NCBI GenBank assembly: GCA_964630265.1
Contig: CAZVRW010000006.1
Location: 13,423 to 77,422 of the forward strand
Source: CAZBWP01 sp964630265
Lineage (GTDB): Bacteria > Pseudomonadota > Alphaproteobacteria > Rhodospirillales > Defluviicoccaceae
Reading direction: 5' to 3'
Length of the DNA: 64,000 nucleotides
Numbering within the stretch: the first letter of the stretch is position 1; every line of letters begins with the position of its first letter. The notes below the pieces were generated by a model, which was not told where the DNA came from, searched no databases, and saw only the letters and a program-made list of their open reading frames with translations. A program made the translations under genes and the position numbers. Positions 9,462-19,755 of the stretch are shown here, piece by piece.

Positions 9462-11791
9462 CGACCATGTCAGACGGCGTCGCGACGTCGACCCTGTCGG
9501 CTGCCGACGGCTCGCCGAAGCGCGCGGGCGTCTATAGAATCCTCGCGTTCGCGCTGACCGCGGCGGCGGTCGCGTCGGGCATCGCCACGGCCGTCGCGCT
9601 GAGCGATTCCGGCACCGGCGGGACCAGCATCGAGACCATCCGCATTCTGTTCCTGCTCGACTTGGCGTTCGTCCTCGTCCTCGGCGCGCTGGTCACGGTG
9701 AGACTGATGCGCCTGTGGGCAGAGCGCCGCCGCGGCCTCGCCGGCTCGGGCCTGCTCGTCCGCATGGTGGTGATCTTCAGCCTGGTGGCGGTCACGCCGG
9801 CGGTGCTGGTGGCGGCATTTTCCGTGCTGTTCGGCGGCATTGGCCTGCAGACGTGGTTCAGCGATCAGGTGCGCACCGCCGTCCTCGCCTCCAATGCGGT
9901 TGCCCAGTCCTACCTGAAGGAACATCGCCAGGGAATCGTCGCCGAGGCCTTCGCCATGGCCAACGATCTCAATCGCGACGCCGCCGAGTTGATGAGCGAT
10001 CCGCGCCTGTTCAGTCATCGCCTGTCGTTGCAGGCCAACCTGCGTTCGCTGCCGGAAGCGCTGGTCTTCGACAGCAACGGCCGCGTCCTGGCGCGGACGC
10101 CGCTCAGCCTCAGCCTGGAGCTCGACCTCGGCTTGATCTCCGGCCGCGATATCGATCTCGCCGACCGGGGGCTCGTGGCAATGCTGGCGACGGAGAGCGA
10201 GGATCGGGCGCGCGCGCTCGTCCGGCTCGCCGGCTTCCCCGATGCCTATCTGGTGATTGGTCGCTTCGTCGACGTGGACGTGCTGTCACATATCGAGCAG
10301 ACCGCGCAGGCGGTTTCGATCTACAAGGGGCTGGAGGAACGGCGCGAGGGTTTGCTGTGGATGTTCGTCGCCATCTTCGCGGTGATGACCCTGCTGCTGT
10401 TGCTCGCCGCCGTCTGGACGGGCCTGACCCTTTCCGGTCAGATCTCGAAACCGGTCAGCGACCTGATCATCGCCGCCGACCGGATCCGCAAGGGCGATCT
10501 CGGTGTCCGCGTCGACACCAGCCACACGGTCGAGGAACTCGACACTCTGGGGCGCGCGTTCAATCGCATGACGGGTCAGTTGGAGACGCAGCGCCACAGC
10601 CTGGTCGTCGCCAATCGGCAATTGGATGAGCGCCGGCAGTTCACCGAAGCGGTGTTGAGCGGTGTCTCGGCCGGCGTCATCGGCCTCGATCGCGACGGCC
10701 GGATCAATCTGCCGAACCGCTCGGCCTCGGAGCTTCTGGGCACCGAACTGGAGGAACGAATCGGCGCGCCGCTGCGGGACATTGCGCCGGAGATGGGGAA
10801 ACTCGTCGACACCGCGCGTGTGTCGCCGGATCGCACCTGGGAGTCCGAGATCGTCATCGTTCGCGACGGCCGCCCGGCCACCTTCTTCGTCCGCATCGTT
10901 GCCGAACGGCTGCGCAATCAGGTGGTCGGCTTCGTCGCCACCTTTGACGACATCACGCCACTGGTGGCCGCGCAACGCACCGCCGCCTGGGCGGATGTCG
11001 CCCGGCGAGTGGCGCACGAGATCAAGAACCCGTTGACGCCTATCCAGCTCGCGGCCGAACGCCTGAACCGCAAATACGCCGGGCAGATCGAAAGCGAGCG
11101 CGACACCTTCAAGGCGTGCGTCGATACGATCGTTCGGCGCGTCGAGGATATAAGGCGCATGGTCGACGAGTTTTCCTCGTTCGCGCGGATGCCGCGACCC
11201 GACCCGAAAATGGAGAATCTCAGTGAACTTCTCCGCCAGGCGGTGTTCCTGGAACGCACGCGCTCGCCCCGCATCCGCTTCGAGCTTGACCTGCCGCGCT
11301 CCGAGGTCAAACTGCGCTGCGATGGTCGGCAGATCGCCCAAGCGCTGACCAACCTGTTGAAAAATGCCGCCGAGGCGATCTCCGAGCGCGGCACGGACGA
11401 CGACGACAGCCCCGTCGACGGAGTCATTCGCGCGGTTCTCAACCAGGATCGCGACCCCCAGGGCGCCGACCGCATCCGCTTGGTGATCGAGGATGATGGG
11501 CCGGGCTTGCCAGACAGCCTGCGCGACCGGTTGACCGAGCCCTATGTGACCTCCCGGGCCGGTGGGACAGGGCTGGGACTGGCGATCGTTCGAAAAATCG
11601 TGGAAGATCACGGTGCCGAGTTGATTATCGAAAATCGCGAAAAGGGTGGCGCACGGGTTTCGATCGTGTTTCACGGCGGCGACGGAGCGGCGGCCGCGAC
11701 CGCCGATGCGGTCGAAGCCGGCGCGTTTGCCGGCACGCGTGAGTTCCTCGCCAACGGCTTGCCGGCCACCGGCGGGATCGGAGAAGGGTGA
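9458..11791 (+). CDS. ntrY: Membrane sensor kinase NtrY
   Basis: 777-residue membrane histidine kinase of the second Ntr system, linked to nitrogen, redox and cell-envelope control in alphaproteobacteria. Hydrophobic segments lie at about 26-48, 62-84 and 100-128; a periplasmic region of about 170 residues follows, then a helix at 300-325. HAMP (326-380), PAS (395-500) and HisKA with His520 in [17 protein letters not shown] come next. The ATPase domain has [18 protein letters not shown] and [12 protein letters not shown]. It overlaps ntrC (ATGA) and its stop abuts ntrX. Confidence 0.96.
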
Positions 11792-11793
11792 TC

Positions 11794-13221
11794 ATGTCGA
11801 CCGTCAGACGCTCCAAGGTCGAGGACATTCTGATCGTCGACGACGAGGCGGACATCTGCATCCTGGTCGCCGGCGTCCTCGAGGACGAGGGCTTCGGCTC
11901 GCGCGATGCCTACGACAGCGACGCGGCGCTGCGGGCGATCGAGGAGCGGCGGCCGAGCTTGGTCCTGCTCGACATCTGGTTGCAGGGCAGCCGGCTGGAT
12001 GGACTGCAGCTCCTGGAACAGCTCAAGCGCGAGCACCCGGCGCTGCCGATCGTCATCATGAGCGGCCACGGCACCATCGAGACCGCCGTCCAGGCGATCA
12101 AGCTCGGGGCCTACGACTTCATCGAAAAGCCGTTCAATTCCGATCGCCTGATCCTGGTCACCCAGCGCGCCATCGAGACGGCGCGGCTGCGCCGCGAGAA
12201 CGAGGAGTTGCGCCAGCGCGGCAGCCAGCCGACCGAGATGATCGGCCGCTCGACGGTGATGAATCAGCTCCGCCAAAGCATCGAGCGGGTGGCGCCGACG
12301 AACAGCCGGGTCTTGATCACCGGGCCCGCCGGCTCGGGCAAGGAGGTGGTCGCGCGGATGATCCATGCGCGCTCGACCCGCGCCGAAGGCCCGTTCGTCG
12401 TCATGAGTTGCGCCTCCATGGCGCCGGAGCGGATCGAGATGGAGATCTTCGGGGTCGAGGGCGGCATCGATGGTCTCGAGGGACCGCGCAAGATCGGCAC
12501 CTTCGAAGCGGCGCACAACGGCACCCTCTATCTCGACGAGGTCGCCGACATGCCCTTGGAGAGTCAGGGCAAGATCGTTCGAGTGTTGCAGGAACAGGTG
12601 TTCCAGCGCGTCGGCGGCAGCACCCCGGTGAATGTCGACGTGCGCGTCATCGCGTCGACGACGCGCGACCTCACGGCCGAGATCGGCAACGGCCGCTTCC
12701 GCGAAGATCTGTTCTATCGCCTGAGCGTCGTGCCGTTGCGGGTGCCGGCGCTGCGCGAGCGGCGCGACGACATTCCGCTGCTGGCCGTCTATTTCATGGA
12801 ACGCGCGGCGGAGGCGCAGGGACATCGGCCGCGGGCGCTGAACGACGATGCCATGGCGACGTTGCAGGCCCACGAATGGCCTGGCAACGTGCGCGAATTG
12901 CGCAATATCATCGAGCGGTTGTTGATCATGGCGCCGGGTGGCGTCGACGATCCGATCCGTGCCGACATGTTGCCACCGGAACTGGAGAGCAATTTCGCCG
13001 CCACCCGCAGTCCGGAACGGAACACCGACATCATGAGCCTGCCGTTGCGCGACGCCCGTGAGATCTTTGAACGCGAATACCTGCTCGCGCAGGTCACGCG
13101 CTTCGGCGGCAACATTTCGCGCACCGCGGCCTTCGTCGGCATGGAGCGTTCGGCGCTGCATCGCAAGCTCAAGTCTCTCGGCATCCAGACCGACGAGAAG
13201 TTCCGCAACGTCGGGCCGTGA
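11794..13221 (+). CDS. ntrX: Response regulator NtrX
   Basis: 475 residues with the NtrC-like layout: receiver (Asp60 in SLVLLDIWLQG), AAA+ domain (Walker A GPAGSGKE, LYLDEVADMP) and a Fis-type helix-turn-helix (FGGNISRTAAFVGMERSALHRKLKSL). The GAFTGA loop needed for sigma-54 contact is absent; the segment reads EIFGVEGGIDGLEGPRKIG. That suggests regulation through DNA binding rather than sigma-54 activation. GAGAAGG upstream favours ATG 11794; a GTG two codons earlier would overlap the ntrY stop. Confidence 0.95.
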   Translation: MSTVRRSKVEDILIVDDEADICILVAGVLEDEGFGSRDAYDSDAALRAIEERRPSLVLLDIWLQGSRLDGLQLLEQLKREHPALPIVIMSGHGTIETAVQAIKLGAYDFIEKPFNSDRLILVTQRAIETARLRRENEELRQRGSQPTEMIGRSTVMNQLRQSIERVAPTNSRVLITGPAGSGKEVVARMIHARSTRAEGPFVVMSCASMAPERIEMEIFGVEGGIDGLEGPRKIGTFEAAHNGTLYLDEVADMPLESQGKIVRVLQEQVFQRVGGSTPVNVDVRVIASTTRDLTAEIGNGRFREDLFYRLSVVPLRVPALRERRDDIPLLAVYFMERAAEAQGHRPRALNDDAMATLQAHEWPGNVRELRNIIERLLIMAPGGVDDPIRADMLPPELESNFAATRSPERNTDIMSLPLRDAREIFEREYLLAQVTRFGGNISRTAAFVGMERSALHRKLKSLGIQTDEKFRNVGP

Positions 13222-13272
13222 CGCGCATCACCCGGCGCCTGCCGCTCCCCGCCTTCTGACAATGGCCGAACC

Positions 13273-14649
13273 ATGAACATCGTGATCTGCGGGGCCGGCG
13301 AGGTCGGCTTCACCATCGCCCGCCACTTGGCCATGGAAAACAACAGCATCACCGTCGTCGACAAGTCGCCGGAACTGATCCGTCGCATCAACGACACGCT
13401 GGACGCCCAGGGCGTCGTCGGCCACGGCTCGCGCCCCGACGTGCTGCAACGGGCCGGCGCCGAGGACGCCGACATGCTGATCGCCGTCACCCAGTCGGAC
13501 GAAGTGAACATGGTGGCGTGCCAGGTGGCCCATTCCCTGTTCGAGGTGCCGACGAAGATCGCTCGCATCCGGCATCAGAGCTATCTCGATGCGACCTGGG
13601 CCAACCTGTTCTCCCGCGACCACCTGCCGATCGACGTCATCATCTCGCCCGAGGTCGAGGTCGCGCGCGCCATCATGCGGCGGCTGCGGGTTCCGGGCGC
13701 CTTCGAGATGATCCCGCTGGTCGACGACAAGGTCCGCCTGCTCGGCATTCGTTGCGAGGCGAATTGTCCGGCCATCAACACGCCGGTGGGCCGCCTGTCC
13801 CAGCTGTTTCCCAATCTCAACCTGGTCGTCGTCAGCCTCATCCATGGCGACCAACCGGTCCGGCTCCGGAGTGACGACGTCATCTCGGCCGGCGACGACG
13901 TCTACGTGGTCGTCGAGACCGAGCAGGTGACGCAGGCGCTCGTGGCGTTCGGACATGAGGAGCCGCAAACCAAGCGGTTGCTGATCTGCGGTGGCGGCAA
14001 TATCGCCCTGTTGCTGGCGCAGGGGATCGAGCGCGACTATCCCTGGATCAACGCCAAGATCATCGAGAGCAGCGTCGAGCGGGCCGCCCTGGTGGCGAGC
14101 ATGCTCGGCCGGTCGGTGGTCCTGCACGGCGATGTCCTTGATCCGGAGATCCTGGACGAGGCCAGCGTCGAGGCGACCGACACCGTCGTTGCCATCACCG
14201 ATGATGACGAAACCAACATCCTGTCGTCGATGCTGGCCAAGCGCTACGGCGCCAAGCGGGCGATCACGCTGCTCAACAAGAGCATCTACGAGCCGCTCAT
14301 CGCCACCCTCGGCATCGATGTCGTCGTCAGCCCGCGCAACATCACCGTCTCCTCGATCCTGCAGCACGTCCGACGCGGCCGCATCTACTCCGTGCATACG
14401 CTGCGCGAAGGCTTCGGCGAGTTGATCGAGGCGGAAGCGCTGGAAACGTCGAGCCTCGCCGGCGTTTCCCTCAAGGAAGCCCATCTGCCCGACGGCGTCA
14501 TGGTCGGGGCCATCGTTCGCCATGGCCAAGTGATCACGCCCACGGGCAATACGGTGATCGAGGCCGGCGATCGCGTCGTGCTGTTCGCCGCACCGGATAC
14601 GGTGCGCCGCGTCGAGAAGCTGTTCTCGGTACGGCTCGAATACTTTTGA
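13273..14649 (+). CDS. trkA: Trk potassium uptake regulatory subunit TrkA
   Basis: 458-residue peripheral membrane protein that binds NAD(H) and gates a TrkH/TrkG potassium channel. Two tandem RCK units are visible. The first begins MNIVICGAGEVGFTIARHLA, and the second begins near residue 237 with LLICGGGNIALLLAQG; each is followed by a TrkA_C segment. The trkA gene commonly follows ntrX in alphaproteobacteria. No trkH is in the window. It lies 51 bases after ntrX. Confidence 0.95.
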   Translation: MNIVICGAGEVGFTIARHLAMENNSITVVDKSPELIRRINDTLDAQGVVGHGSRPDVLQRAGAEDADMLIAVTQSDEVNMVACQVAHSLFEVPTKIARIRHQSYLDATWANLFSRDHLPIDVIISPEVEVARAIMRRLRVPGAFEMIPLVDDKVRLLGIRCEANCPAINTPVGRLSQLFPNLNLVVVSLIHGDQPVRLRSDDVISAGDDVYVVVETEQVTQALVAFGHEEPQTKRLLICGGGNIALLLAQGIERDYPWINAKIIESSVERAALVASMLGRSVVLHGDVLDPEILDEASVEATDTVVAITDDDETNILSSMLAKRYGAKRAITLLNKSIYEPLIATLGIDVVVSPRNITVSSILQHVRRGRIYSVHTLREGFGELIEAEALETSSLAGVSLKEAHLPDGVMVGAIVRHGQVITPTGNTVIEAGDRVVLFAAPDTVRRVEKLFSVRLEYF

Positions 14650-14665
14650 TGGTCGGTCGGCTGCC

Positions 14666-15535
14666 ATGACCAGGGTGGTTTACGTCGACGGTCGCTACGT
14701 CCCGTACGCGGCGGCGCACGTTCACGTCGAAGACCGCGGCTACCAGTTCGCCGATGGCGTCTACGAGGTGATCGCCGTGCGCAACGACCGCTTCGTCGAC
14801 GCCGACGCCCATCTCGACCGCCTGGATCGGTCCCTCGGCGAGCTGCGGATCGCCTGGCCGGTGGCCCGCGCGGCGCTGATGCCGATCCTGAAGGAGGTGG
14901 TGCGACGCAACCGGGCGGGCGGCTGCGGCGCCGTCTATCTGCAGGTGACCCGCGGCGTCGCCCCCCGGGCCCACGCCTTCCCGAAGGCTGCCAAGAGCGT
15001 GCTCGTGGCCATGGCCCGGCGGCTGCCGGTGCCGAGCCGGGAGGCGATGGCGCGCGGTGTCGCCGTCATCACCACCGACGATCTGCGCTGGAAGCGGGCC
15101 GACATCAAGTCGGTCTCCCTGCTACCCAACGTCCTCGGCAAGCAGGCGGCGATCGAGGCCGGGGCGGACGAGGCTTGGCTGGTCGACGCCGACGGTCGCA
15201 TTACCGAGGGGACGGCGTCCAACGCCTGGATCGTGACGCCGACGGGGGAGGTGGTCACCCGCCACCTCGACCGGGCGATACTCGCCGGCATCACCCGGCA
15301 GAGCGTGCTCGACATTGCCGCCGAGCTCGGCCTCGCCGTCGTCGAGCGCCCGTTCACGGTCGCCGAGGCCGAGGGCGCCCGCGAGGCGTTCCTCACCAGC
15401 ACCACGTCCTGGGTCAAGCCGGTCGTACGGATCAACGGCGTGCCGGTGGGTGAGGGCGGCATCGGGCCGGTCAGCGGCCGGCTGCTCGAGCGTTATCTGC
15501 GCCACATGGGCGCCGGCCCGGATCGCGGCGCATGA
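14666..15535 (+). CDS. dat: D-amino-acid aminotransferase
   Basis: PLP fold-type IV transaminase, 289 residues. It most likely moves amino groups between D-alanine and D-glutamate for peptidoglycan, as D-AATs do in this gene context. Key features are YVDGRYVPYAAAHVHVEDRGYQFADGVYE at the N-terminus, the PLP lysine Lys148 in RADIKSVSLLPNV, and ITEGTASNAWIV for phosphate binding. A branched-chain or aminodeoxychorismate lyase activity cannot be excluded from sequence alone. The stop overlaps the HAD gene (ATGA). Confidence 0.88.
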   Translation: MTRVVYVDGRYVPYAAAHVHVEDRGYQFADGVYEVIAVRNDRFVDADAHLDRLDRSLGELRIAWPVARAALMPILKEVVRRNRAGGCGAVYLQVTRGVAPRAHAFPKAAKSVLVAMARRLPVPSREAMARGVAVITTDDLRWKRADIKSVSLLPNVLGKQAAIEAGADEAWLVDADGRITEGTASNAWIVTPTGEVVTRHLDRAILAGITRQSVLDIAAELGLAVVERPFTVAEAEGAREAFLTSTTSWVKPVVRINGVPVGEGGIGPVSGRLLERYLRHMGAGPDRGA

Positions 15536-16191
15536 CGGCCGATCTCACCCGTCCCCGCGCGGTGATTTTCGACTGGGACAACACCTTGATCGATAGCTGG
15601 GGGGCGATCCATGACGCCCAGAACCACGTCTTCGAACGCTTCGGCATGCGGCCGTGGAGCATGGAGGAGATTCGCCGACGGGTGCGGGGCTCAATGCGCG
15701 ACAGCTATCCGGCACTGTTCGGCGACCGCTGGCGGGAGGCCGGCGAGATCTTTTATGCCCGCTTCACCCAATACCACCTGGAGACGCTGACGCCGCTGCC
15801 CGGCGCCGCGGCGTTGATCGAGCGGCTGCACGCCGCCGGCATCTATCTGGCGGTGGTCAGCAACAAGAAGGGCGACTACCTCCGCCAGGAGGCGGCTCAC
15901 CTTGGCTGGGACCGCTGGTTCGGCCGCATCGTCGGCGCCTTCGATGCGGCCGAGGACAAGCCGTCGGTCATCCCTGTCGATCTGGCGCTGGCCGACAGTG
16001 GCATTGCGCCGGGCCCCGACGTGTGGTTCGCCGGCGACGCGGATATTGACCTCGAATGCGCAACGAGGGCAGGGTGTGTGCCGGTGCTCGTTCGCGCCGA
16101 GGCCCCCGCCGCTGGCGAGTTCGACGTGCACCCGCCGACACTGCACGCCTGTGATTGTATCGCACTTTCCAACATGCTGATGAGGCTCTAG
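15532..16191 (+). CDS. HAD-superfamily phosphatase
   Basis: 219-residue cytoplasmic hydrolase. HAD motif I is FDWDNTLIDS (nucleophile and acid Asp near 14 and 16), motif II VVSNKKG, motif III lysine in EDKPS and motif IV FAGDADIDLECATRAG. An alpha-helical cap lies between motifs I and II, as in phosphoglycolate phosphatases. The second acidic residue of motif IV is kept. The true substrate is unknown. It is coupled to dat by a four-base overlap. Confidence 0.85.
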   Translation: MTADLTRPRAVIFDWDNTLIDSWGAIHDAQNHVFERFGMRPWSMEEIRRRVRGSMRDSYPALFGDRWREAGEIFYARFTQYHLETLTPLPGAAALIERLHAAGIYLAVVSNKKGDYLRQEAAHLGWDRWFGRIVGAFDAAEDKPSVIPVDLALADSGIAPGPDVWFAGDADIDLECATRAGCVPVLVRAEAPAAGEFDVHPPTLHACDCIALSNMLMRL

Positions 16192-16337
16192 AGTGCGAGT
16201 GAAATGAGCGGTGCCGGGGCTGTGCCGGCGAAGTTCGGGGGAGGGGACGCGAGAGCCCGTCGGTCGCCGATCAGCGAGGGCGCACCGTCGAGAATGCGAT
16301 GCCTGTTTTTGTGCAGAAAAGAAGAGAGATGAGCCCG

Positions 16338-16592
16338 ATGTCCTCCGAAAAGCCGCAGAACGTACAGGACGTGTTCCTGAACTACATCCGAAAAAACAAA
16401 ACGCCGGTCACCATCTTTCTTGTCAACGGGGTGAAGCTCCAGGGGATCGTGACGTGGTTTGACAATTTTTCTCTTTTGCTGCGTCGCGACGGGCACACCC
16501 AGTTAGTCTACAAGCACGCGATCTCCACGGTAATGCCATCCGTCCAGGTTCACCTGTTCGAACCGGACAAGGAGACGACGGCGGAGGAGTGA
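16338..16592 (+). CDS. hfq: RNA chaperone Hfq
   Basis: 84-residue Sm-like hexameric protein that pairs small RNAs with mRNAs. The body is nearly canonical: [20 protein letters not shown], then [37 protein letters not shown]. Two earlier in-frame ATGs exist (16299 and 16329), but AAGAGAG at 16322-16328 is nine bases from ATG 16338 and family N-termini begin here ([12 protein letters not shown]). The stop overlaps hflX (GTGA). Hfq-HflX pairing is conserved in proteobacteria. Confidence 0.96.
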   Translation: MSSEKPQNVQDVFLNYIRKNKTPVTIFLVNGVKLQGIVTWFDNFSLLLRRDGHTQLVYKHAISTVMPSVQVHLFEPDKETTAEE

Positions 16593-17947
16593 GCACGGAC
16601 CCGTCGCGTCATCCGGGCGCGGCGCTGCCCAATGGCGGCGCCGGAAGCTGCGTCGTCCTCCACCCACGCCTGTCGATCGAGGCGTCCGGTGACGGCCGCG
16701 AGGCCGAATCGGTTCTCGCCGAGGCCGAAGGACTTGCGGCTGCCATCGGCCTGACCGTGGCCCACGGCGAAGTCATCAACGTGCCGAAGATCCGGCCGGC
16801 GACGTTGTTCGGCACCGGCACCGTCGAGCGTCTCGCTGCGCTGATCGGCGCGGCGCAGGAGGATGCGGAGACCCGGATCGCCGTCGTCATCGTCGATTCG
16901 GCGCTCACCCCGGTGCAGCAGCGAAACCTGGAAAAGGCCTGGACCTGCAAGGTCATCGACCGGACCGGCGTGATCCTCGAGATCTTCGGGGAGCGGGCGC
17001 GCACCGCCGAAGGCCGTCTGCAGGTGGAACTGGCGGCGCTCACCTACCAGCGCAGCCGCCTGGTGCGGAGTTGGACCCACCTGGAGCGGCAGCGTGGCGG
17101 CTTCGGCTTCATGGGCGGCCCCGGCGAATCCCAGCTGGAGACCGACCGCCGGCTCATCGGCGAACGCATCGCGCGCGTCAAACGCGAGTTGCAGGACGTC
17201 AAGCGGACCCGCGGCCTGCACCGGCAGGCGCGCCGGCGCGTGCCGTTCCCCATCGTCGCCCTGGTCGGCTACACCAATGCCGGCAAATCGACCCTCTTCA
17301 ACCGGCTGACCGCGGCGCAGGTCGAGGCGCGCGACCAACTCTTCGCGACCCTCGATCCGACCATGCGGCGTCTAGACCTGCCGTCGGGGCAGACCGTCAT
17401 CCTGTCGGACACCGTGGGCTTCATCTCCAACCTGCCGCACGAACTGGTCGAGGCCTTCCACGCGACGCTGGAAGAGGTGACCGAGGCCGACGTGATCCTC
17501 CACGTCCGCGATATCGCGCATCCGGAGACCGAGCAGCAGAAGGCCGACGTGCTCACGGTCCTGCTCGAACTGGGGCTCGGCGACGAGATCGAGGGTCGGC
17601 TTGTCGAGGTGCTGAACAAGATCGACCTGCTGGCCGGCGCGGATCTGCAGGAGCGGATCGGACGGGTGAAGCGCAGCAACGTTGCGATCGTGGCCCTGTC
17701 GGCGAAGACCGGCGAGGGCTGTGCGGAGCTCACGGCGGTGCTCGACGCTCGCTTGGCCGAACGGATGCCGGTCATCGATGTCTCGCTCGCCCACGGCGAC
17801 GGACGGACGCTCGCCTGGCTCTACGATCACGGTCATGTGTTGCAGCGAACCGAGAGCGCCGACGGGGTGCGCTTGCGCGTCCGCCTGACACCGGCGGATG
17901 CCGCTCGCTTCGACCATCGCGGCGTGCGGCCGACCGGCACCGGCTGA
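16589..17947 (+). CDS. hflX: Ribosome-associated GTPase HflX
   Basis: 452-residue GTPase that rescues or splits stalled ribosomes. The N-terminal HflX domain has [12 protein letters not shown] and the glycine-rich [19 protein letters not shown]; the G domain has G1 [10 protein letters not shown]3 DTVGFI, G4 NKID and G5 SAKTG. It starts at GTG 16589, overlapping the hfq stop by four bases, so translation is coupled. Confidence 0.96.
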   Translation: MSTDPSRHPGAALPNGGAGSCVVLHPRLSIEASGDGREAESVLAEAEGLAAAIGLTVAHGEVINVPKIRPATLFGTGTVERLAALIGAAQEDAETRIAVVIVDSALTPVQQRNLEKAWTCKVIDRTGVILEIFGERARTAEGRLQVELAALTYQRSRLVRSWTHLERQRGGFGFMGGPGESQLETDRRLIGERIARVKRELQDVKRTRGLHRQARRRVPFPIVALVGYTNAGKSTLFNRLTAAQVEARDQLFATLDPTMRRLDLPSGQTVILSDTVGFISNLPHELVEAFHATLEEVTEADVILHVRDIAHPETEQQKADVLTVLLELGLGDEIEGRLVEVLNKIDLLAGADLQERIGRVKRSNVAIVALSAKTGEGCAELTAVLDARLAERMPVIDVSLAHGDGRTLAWLYDHGHVLQRTESADGVRLRVRLTPADAARFDHRGVRPTGTG

Positions 17948-18008
17948 GCGCCCGACCGGCCGGCGATCGCGCGACGACCATCTGCATGGGCAACACGACG
18001 AGGTCTTG

Positions 18009-18833
18009 ATGGATCCCGATGTGGCGGCGGTTGCGGCCCTGATCCGGGAGGTCGCCGCGGCCGAAGTCCTGCCGCGGTTTCGCCGGCTGGCGGCGGCGGA
18101 CATCAGCGAGAAATCCGGGCCGCAGGACCTGGTGACCACGGCCGATGTCGAGGCCGAACGGGCGCTGGCGGCGCGGCTGCCGGCGCTGGTGCCGGGCTCG
18201 CTGGTGGTTGGCGAGGAGGCGGCGGCGGCGGACCCGGACCTGCTCGGCCGACTTGCCGGCGAGGCGCCGGTGTGGCTGGTCGATCCGGTGGACGGCACCG
18301 CCAATTTCGTCCGCGGCGAGGCGTGCTTCGCCGTCATCGTCGCCTATTGCGTTGGTGGCGAGACCCGCGCCGGCTGGATCCTCGATCCGCTGACCGACCG
18401 CATGATCTGGGCCGTCGCGGGGCAGGGGGCCTGGACCGGCGACGCCGAGGCGCACCGCCTGTGGTTGTCGTCGCCGCGACCGCTCGCCGAGATGCGCGGC
18501 TCGCTCGGCTACACCCTCGGCAAACGGCTCCGCACCCGTATCGCCGCGGGCCTGCAGGACGGGCCGGGGGAGATCGTCCGCTATGGCTGCACCGGCCAGG
18601 AATACATGGACCTGGCGCGGGGCCGGCTCGACTTCGCCCGCTATCGCCGTCTGAAGCCGTGGGACCATGCCGCCGGGGTGCTGATCCACGCCGAGGCCGG
18701 CGGCCATGCCGCCTTGGTGGAGGACGGACGACCCTACCGGCCGGAGCCGCGACTGATGCCGGAGACGGTGCTGCTGGCGCCCGACCGGCCGAACTGGGAG
18801 CGCCTGCGCACCGCCCTGGATGCCGCCACCTGA
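18009..18833 (+). CDS. Inositol-monophosphatase-family phosphatase
   Basis: 274-residue Mg-dependent phosphatase. Metal-binding motifs are GEEAA (about residue 67), DPVDGTANFVRG (near 95) and the second signature WDHAAGVLIHAEAGG near 218. The family includes inositol phosphatase, histidinol phosphatase and CysQ, and the sequence alone does not separate them. ATG 18009 has GAGGT six bases upstream. A longer frame upstream overlaps the hflX stop region and has no homology. It is likely part of the hflX transcription unit, 61 bases after it. Confidence 0.88.
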   Translation: MDPDVAAVAALIREVAAAEVLPRFRRLAAADISEKSGPQDLVTTADVEAERALAARLPALVPGSLVVGEEAAAADPDLLGRLAGEAPVWLVDPVDGTANFVRGEACFAVIVAYCVGGETRAGWILDPLTDRMIWAVAGQGAWTGDAEAHRLWLSSPRPLAEMRGSLGYTLGKRLRTRIAAGLQDGPGEIVRYGCTGQEYMDLARGRLDFARYRRLKPWDHAAGVLIHAEAGGHAALVEDGRPYRPEPRLMPETVLLAPDRPNWERLRTALDAAT

Positions 18834-18881
18834 GCCGCCGCCTGAGCCGGCACCGTCAACCAAACTGGGAGGAAATGACCG

Positions 18882-19751
18882 ATGTCCACTGTCCGTGCGA
18901 GTTTTCTCGGTCTCGGCGTCATGGGGTATCCCATGGCCGGGCACCTGATCCGGGCCGGCCATGCGGTCACCGTCTACAACCGCACCCGGAGCCGCGCCGC
19001 GCGCTGGGTCGCCGAGCATGGCGGCCGGGTCGCCGAAACCCCGGCCGACGCGGCCCGCGATGCCGATCTGGTAATGGTCTGCGTCGGCAACGACGACGAC
19101 GTGCGCGGCGTAGTGTTGGGCGAGCAGGGCGCCTTCGCCGGCATGACCGCCGGCGCCATCCTCATCGACCACACCACCGCCTCGGCCGACTTGGCGCGCG
19201 AGCTGGCAGCCGTCGGCGCCAAAACGGGCGTGCACGTTCTCGACGCGCCGGTCTCCGGCGGCCAGGCCGGTGCCGAAGCGGGGCAGCTCACGGTGATGGT
19301 CGGCGGCGAGGACGCGCCGTTCGCCCGCGCCCAACCGGTGCTCGCCGCCTACGCCCGCGCCGTCACGCTGATGGGGCCGATCGGCAGCGGCCAGCTCACC
19401 AAGATGGTCAATCAGATCTGCATCGCCGGGCTGGTGCAGGGGTTGGCGGAAGCGCTCGCCTTCGCCGGCCGCGCCGGCCTCGACGCCGAGAAGGCCGTCG
19501 CCGTGATCGCCAAGGGTGCGGCCCAGTCGTGGCAGATGGACAATCGCGCCGCCACCATGCTCGACGACCGCTTCGACTTCGGCTTCGCCGTCGACTGGAT
19601 GCGGAAGGACCTGGCCATCTGCCTCGCCGAGGCGCGGCGCAACGGCGCCCGGCTGCCCGTCGCGGCGCTGGTCGACCAGTTCTACGCCGAGATCCAGCAA
19701 CGCGGCGGCGGCCGCTGGGACACCTCGAGCTTGATCCGCCTGCTGCGCTGA
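18882..19751 (+). CDS. NAD(P)-dependent beta-hydroxyacid dehydrogenase (3-hydroxyisobutyrate dehydrogenase family)
   Basis: 289-residue oxidoreductase. The nucleotide-binding loop FLGLGVMGYPMAGHL is at the N-terminus, the substrate signature DAPVSGGQAGAEAG near residue 125, and catalytic Lys in GSGQLTKMVNQ near 174. Such enzymes act on 3-hydroxyisobutyrate, tartronate semialdehyde or related acids; the substrate here is open. A GGAGG Shine-Dalgarno precedes the ATG. It ends four bases from the convergent mazG. Confidence 0.9.
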   Translation: MSTVRASFLGLGVMGYPMAGHLIRAGHAVTVYNRTRSRAARWVAEHGGRVAETPADAARDADLVMVCVGNDDDVRGVVLGEQGAFAGMTAGAILIDHTTASADLARELAAVGAKTGVHVLDAPVSGGQAGAEAGQLTVMVGGEDAPFARAQPVLAAYARAVTLMGPIGSGQLTKMVNQICIAGLVQGLAEALAFAGRAGLDAEKAVAVIAKGAAQSWQMDNRAATMLDDRFDFGFAVDWMRKDLAICLAEARRNGARLPVAALVDQFYAEIQQRGGGRWDTSSLIRLLR

Positions 19752-19755
19752 GCCG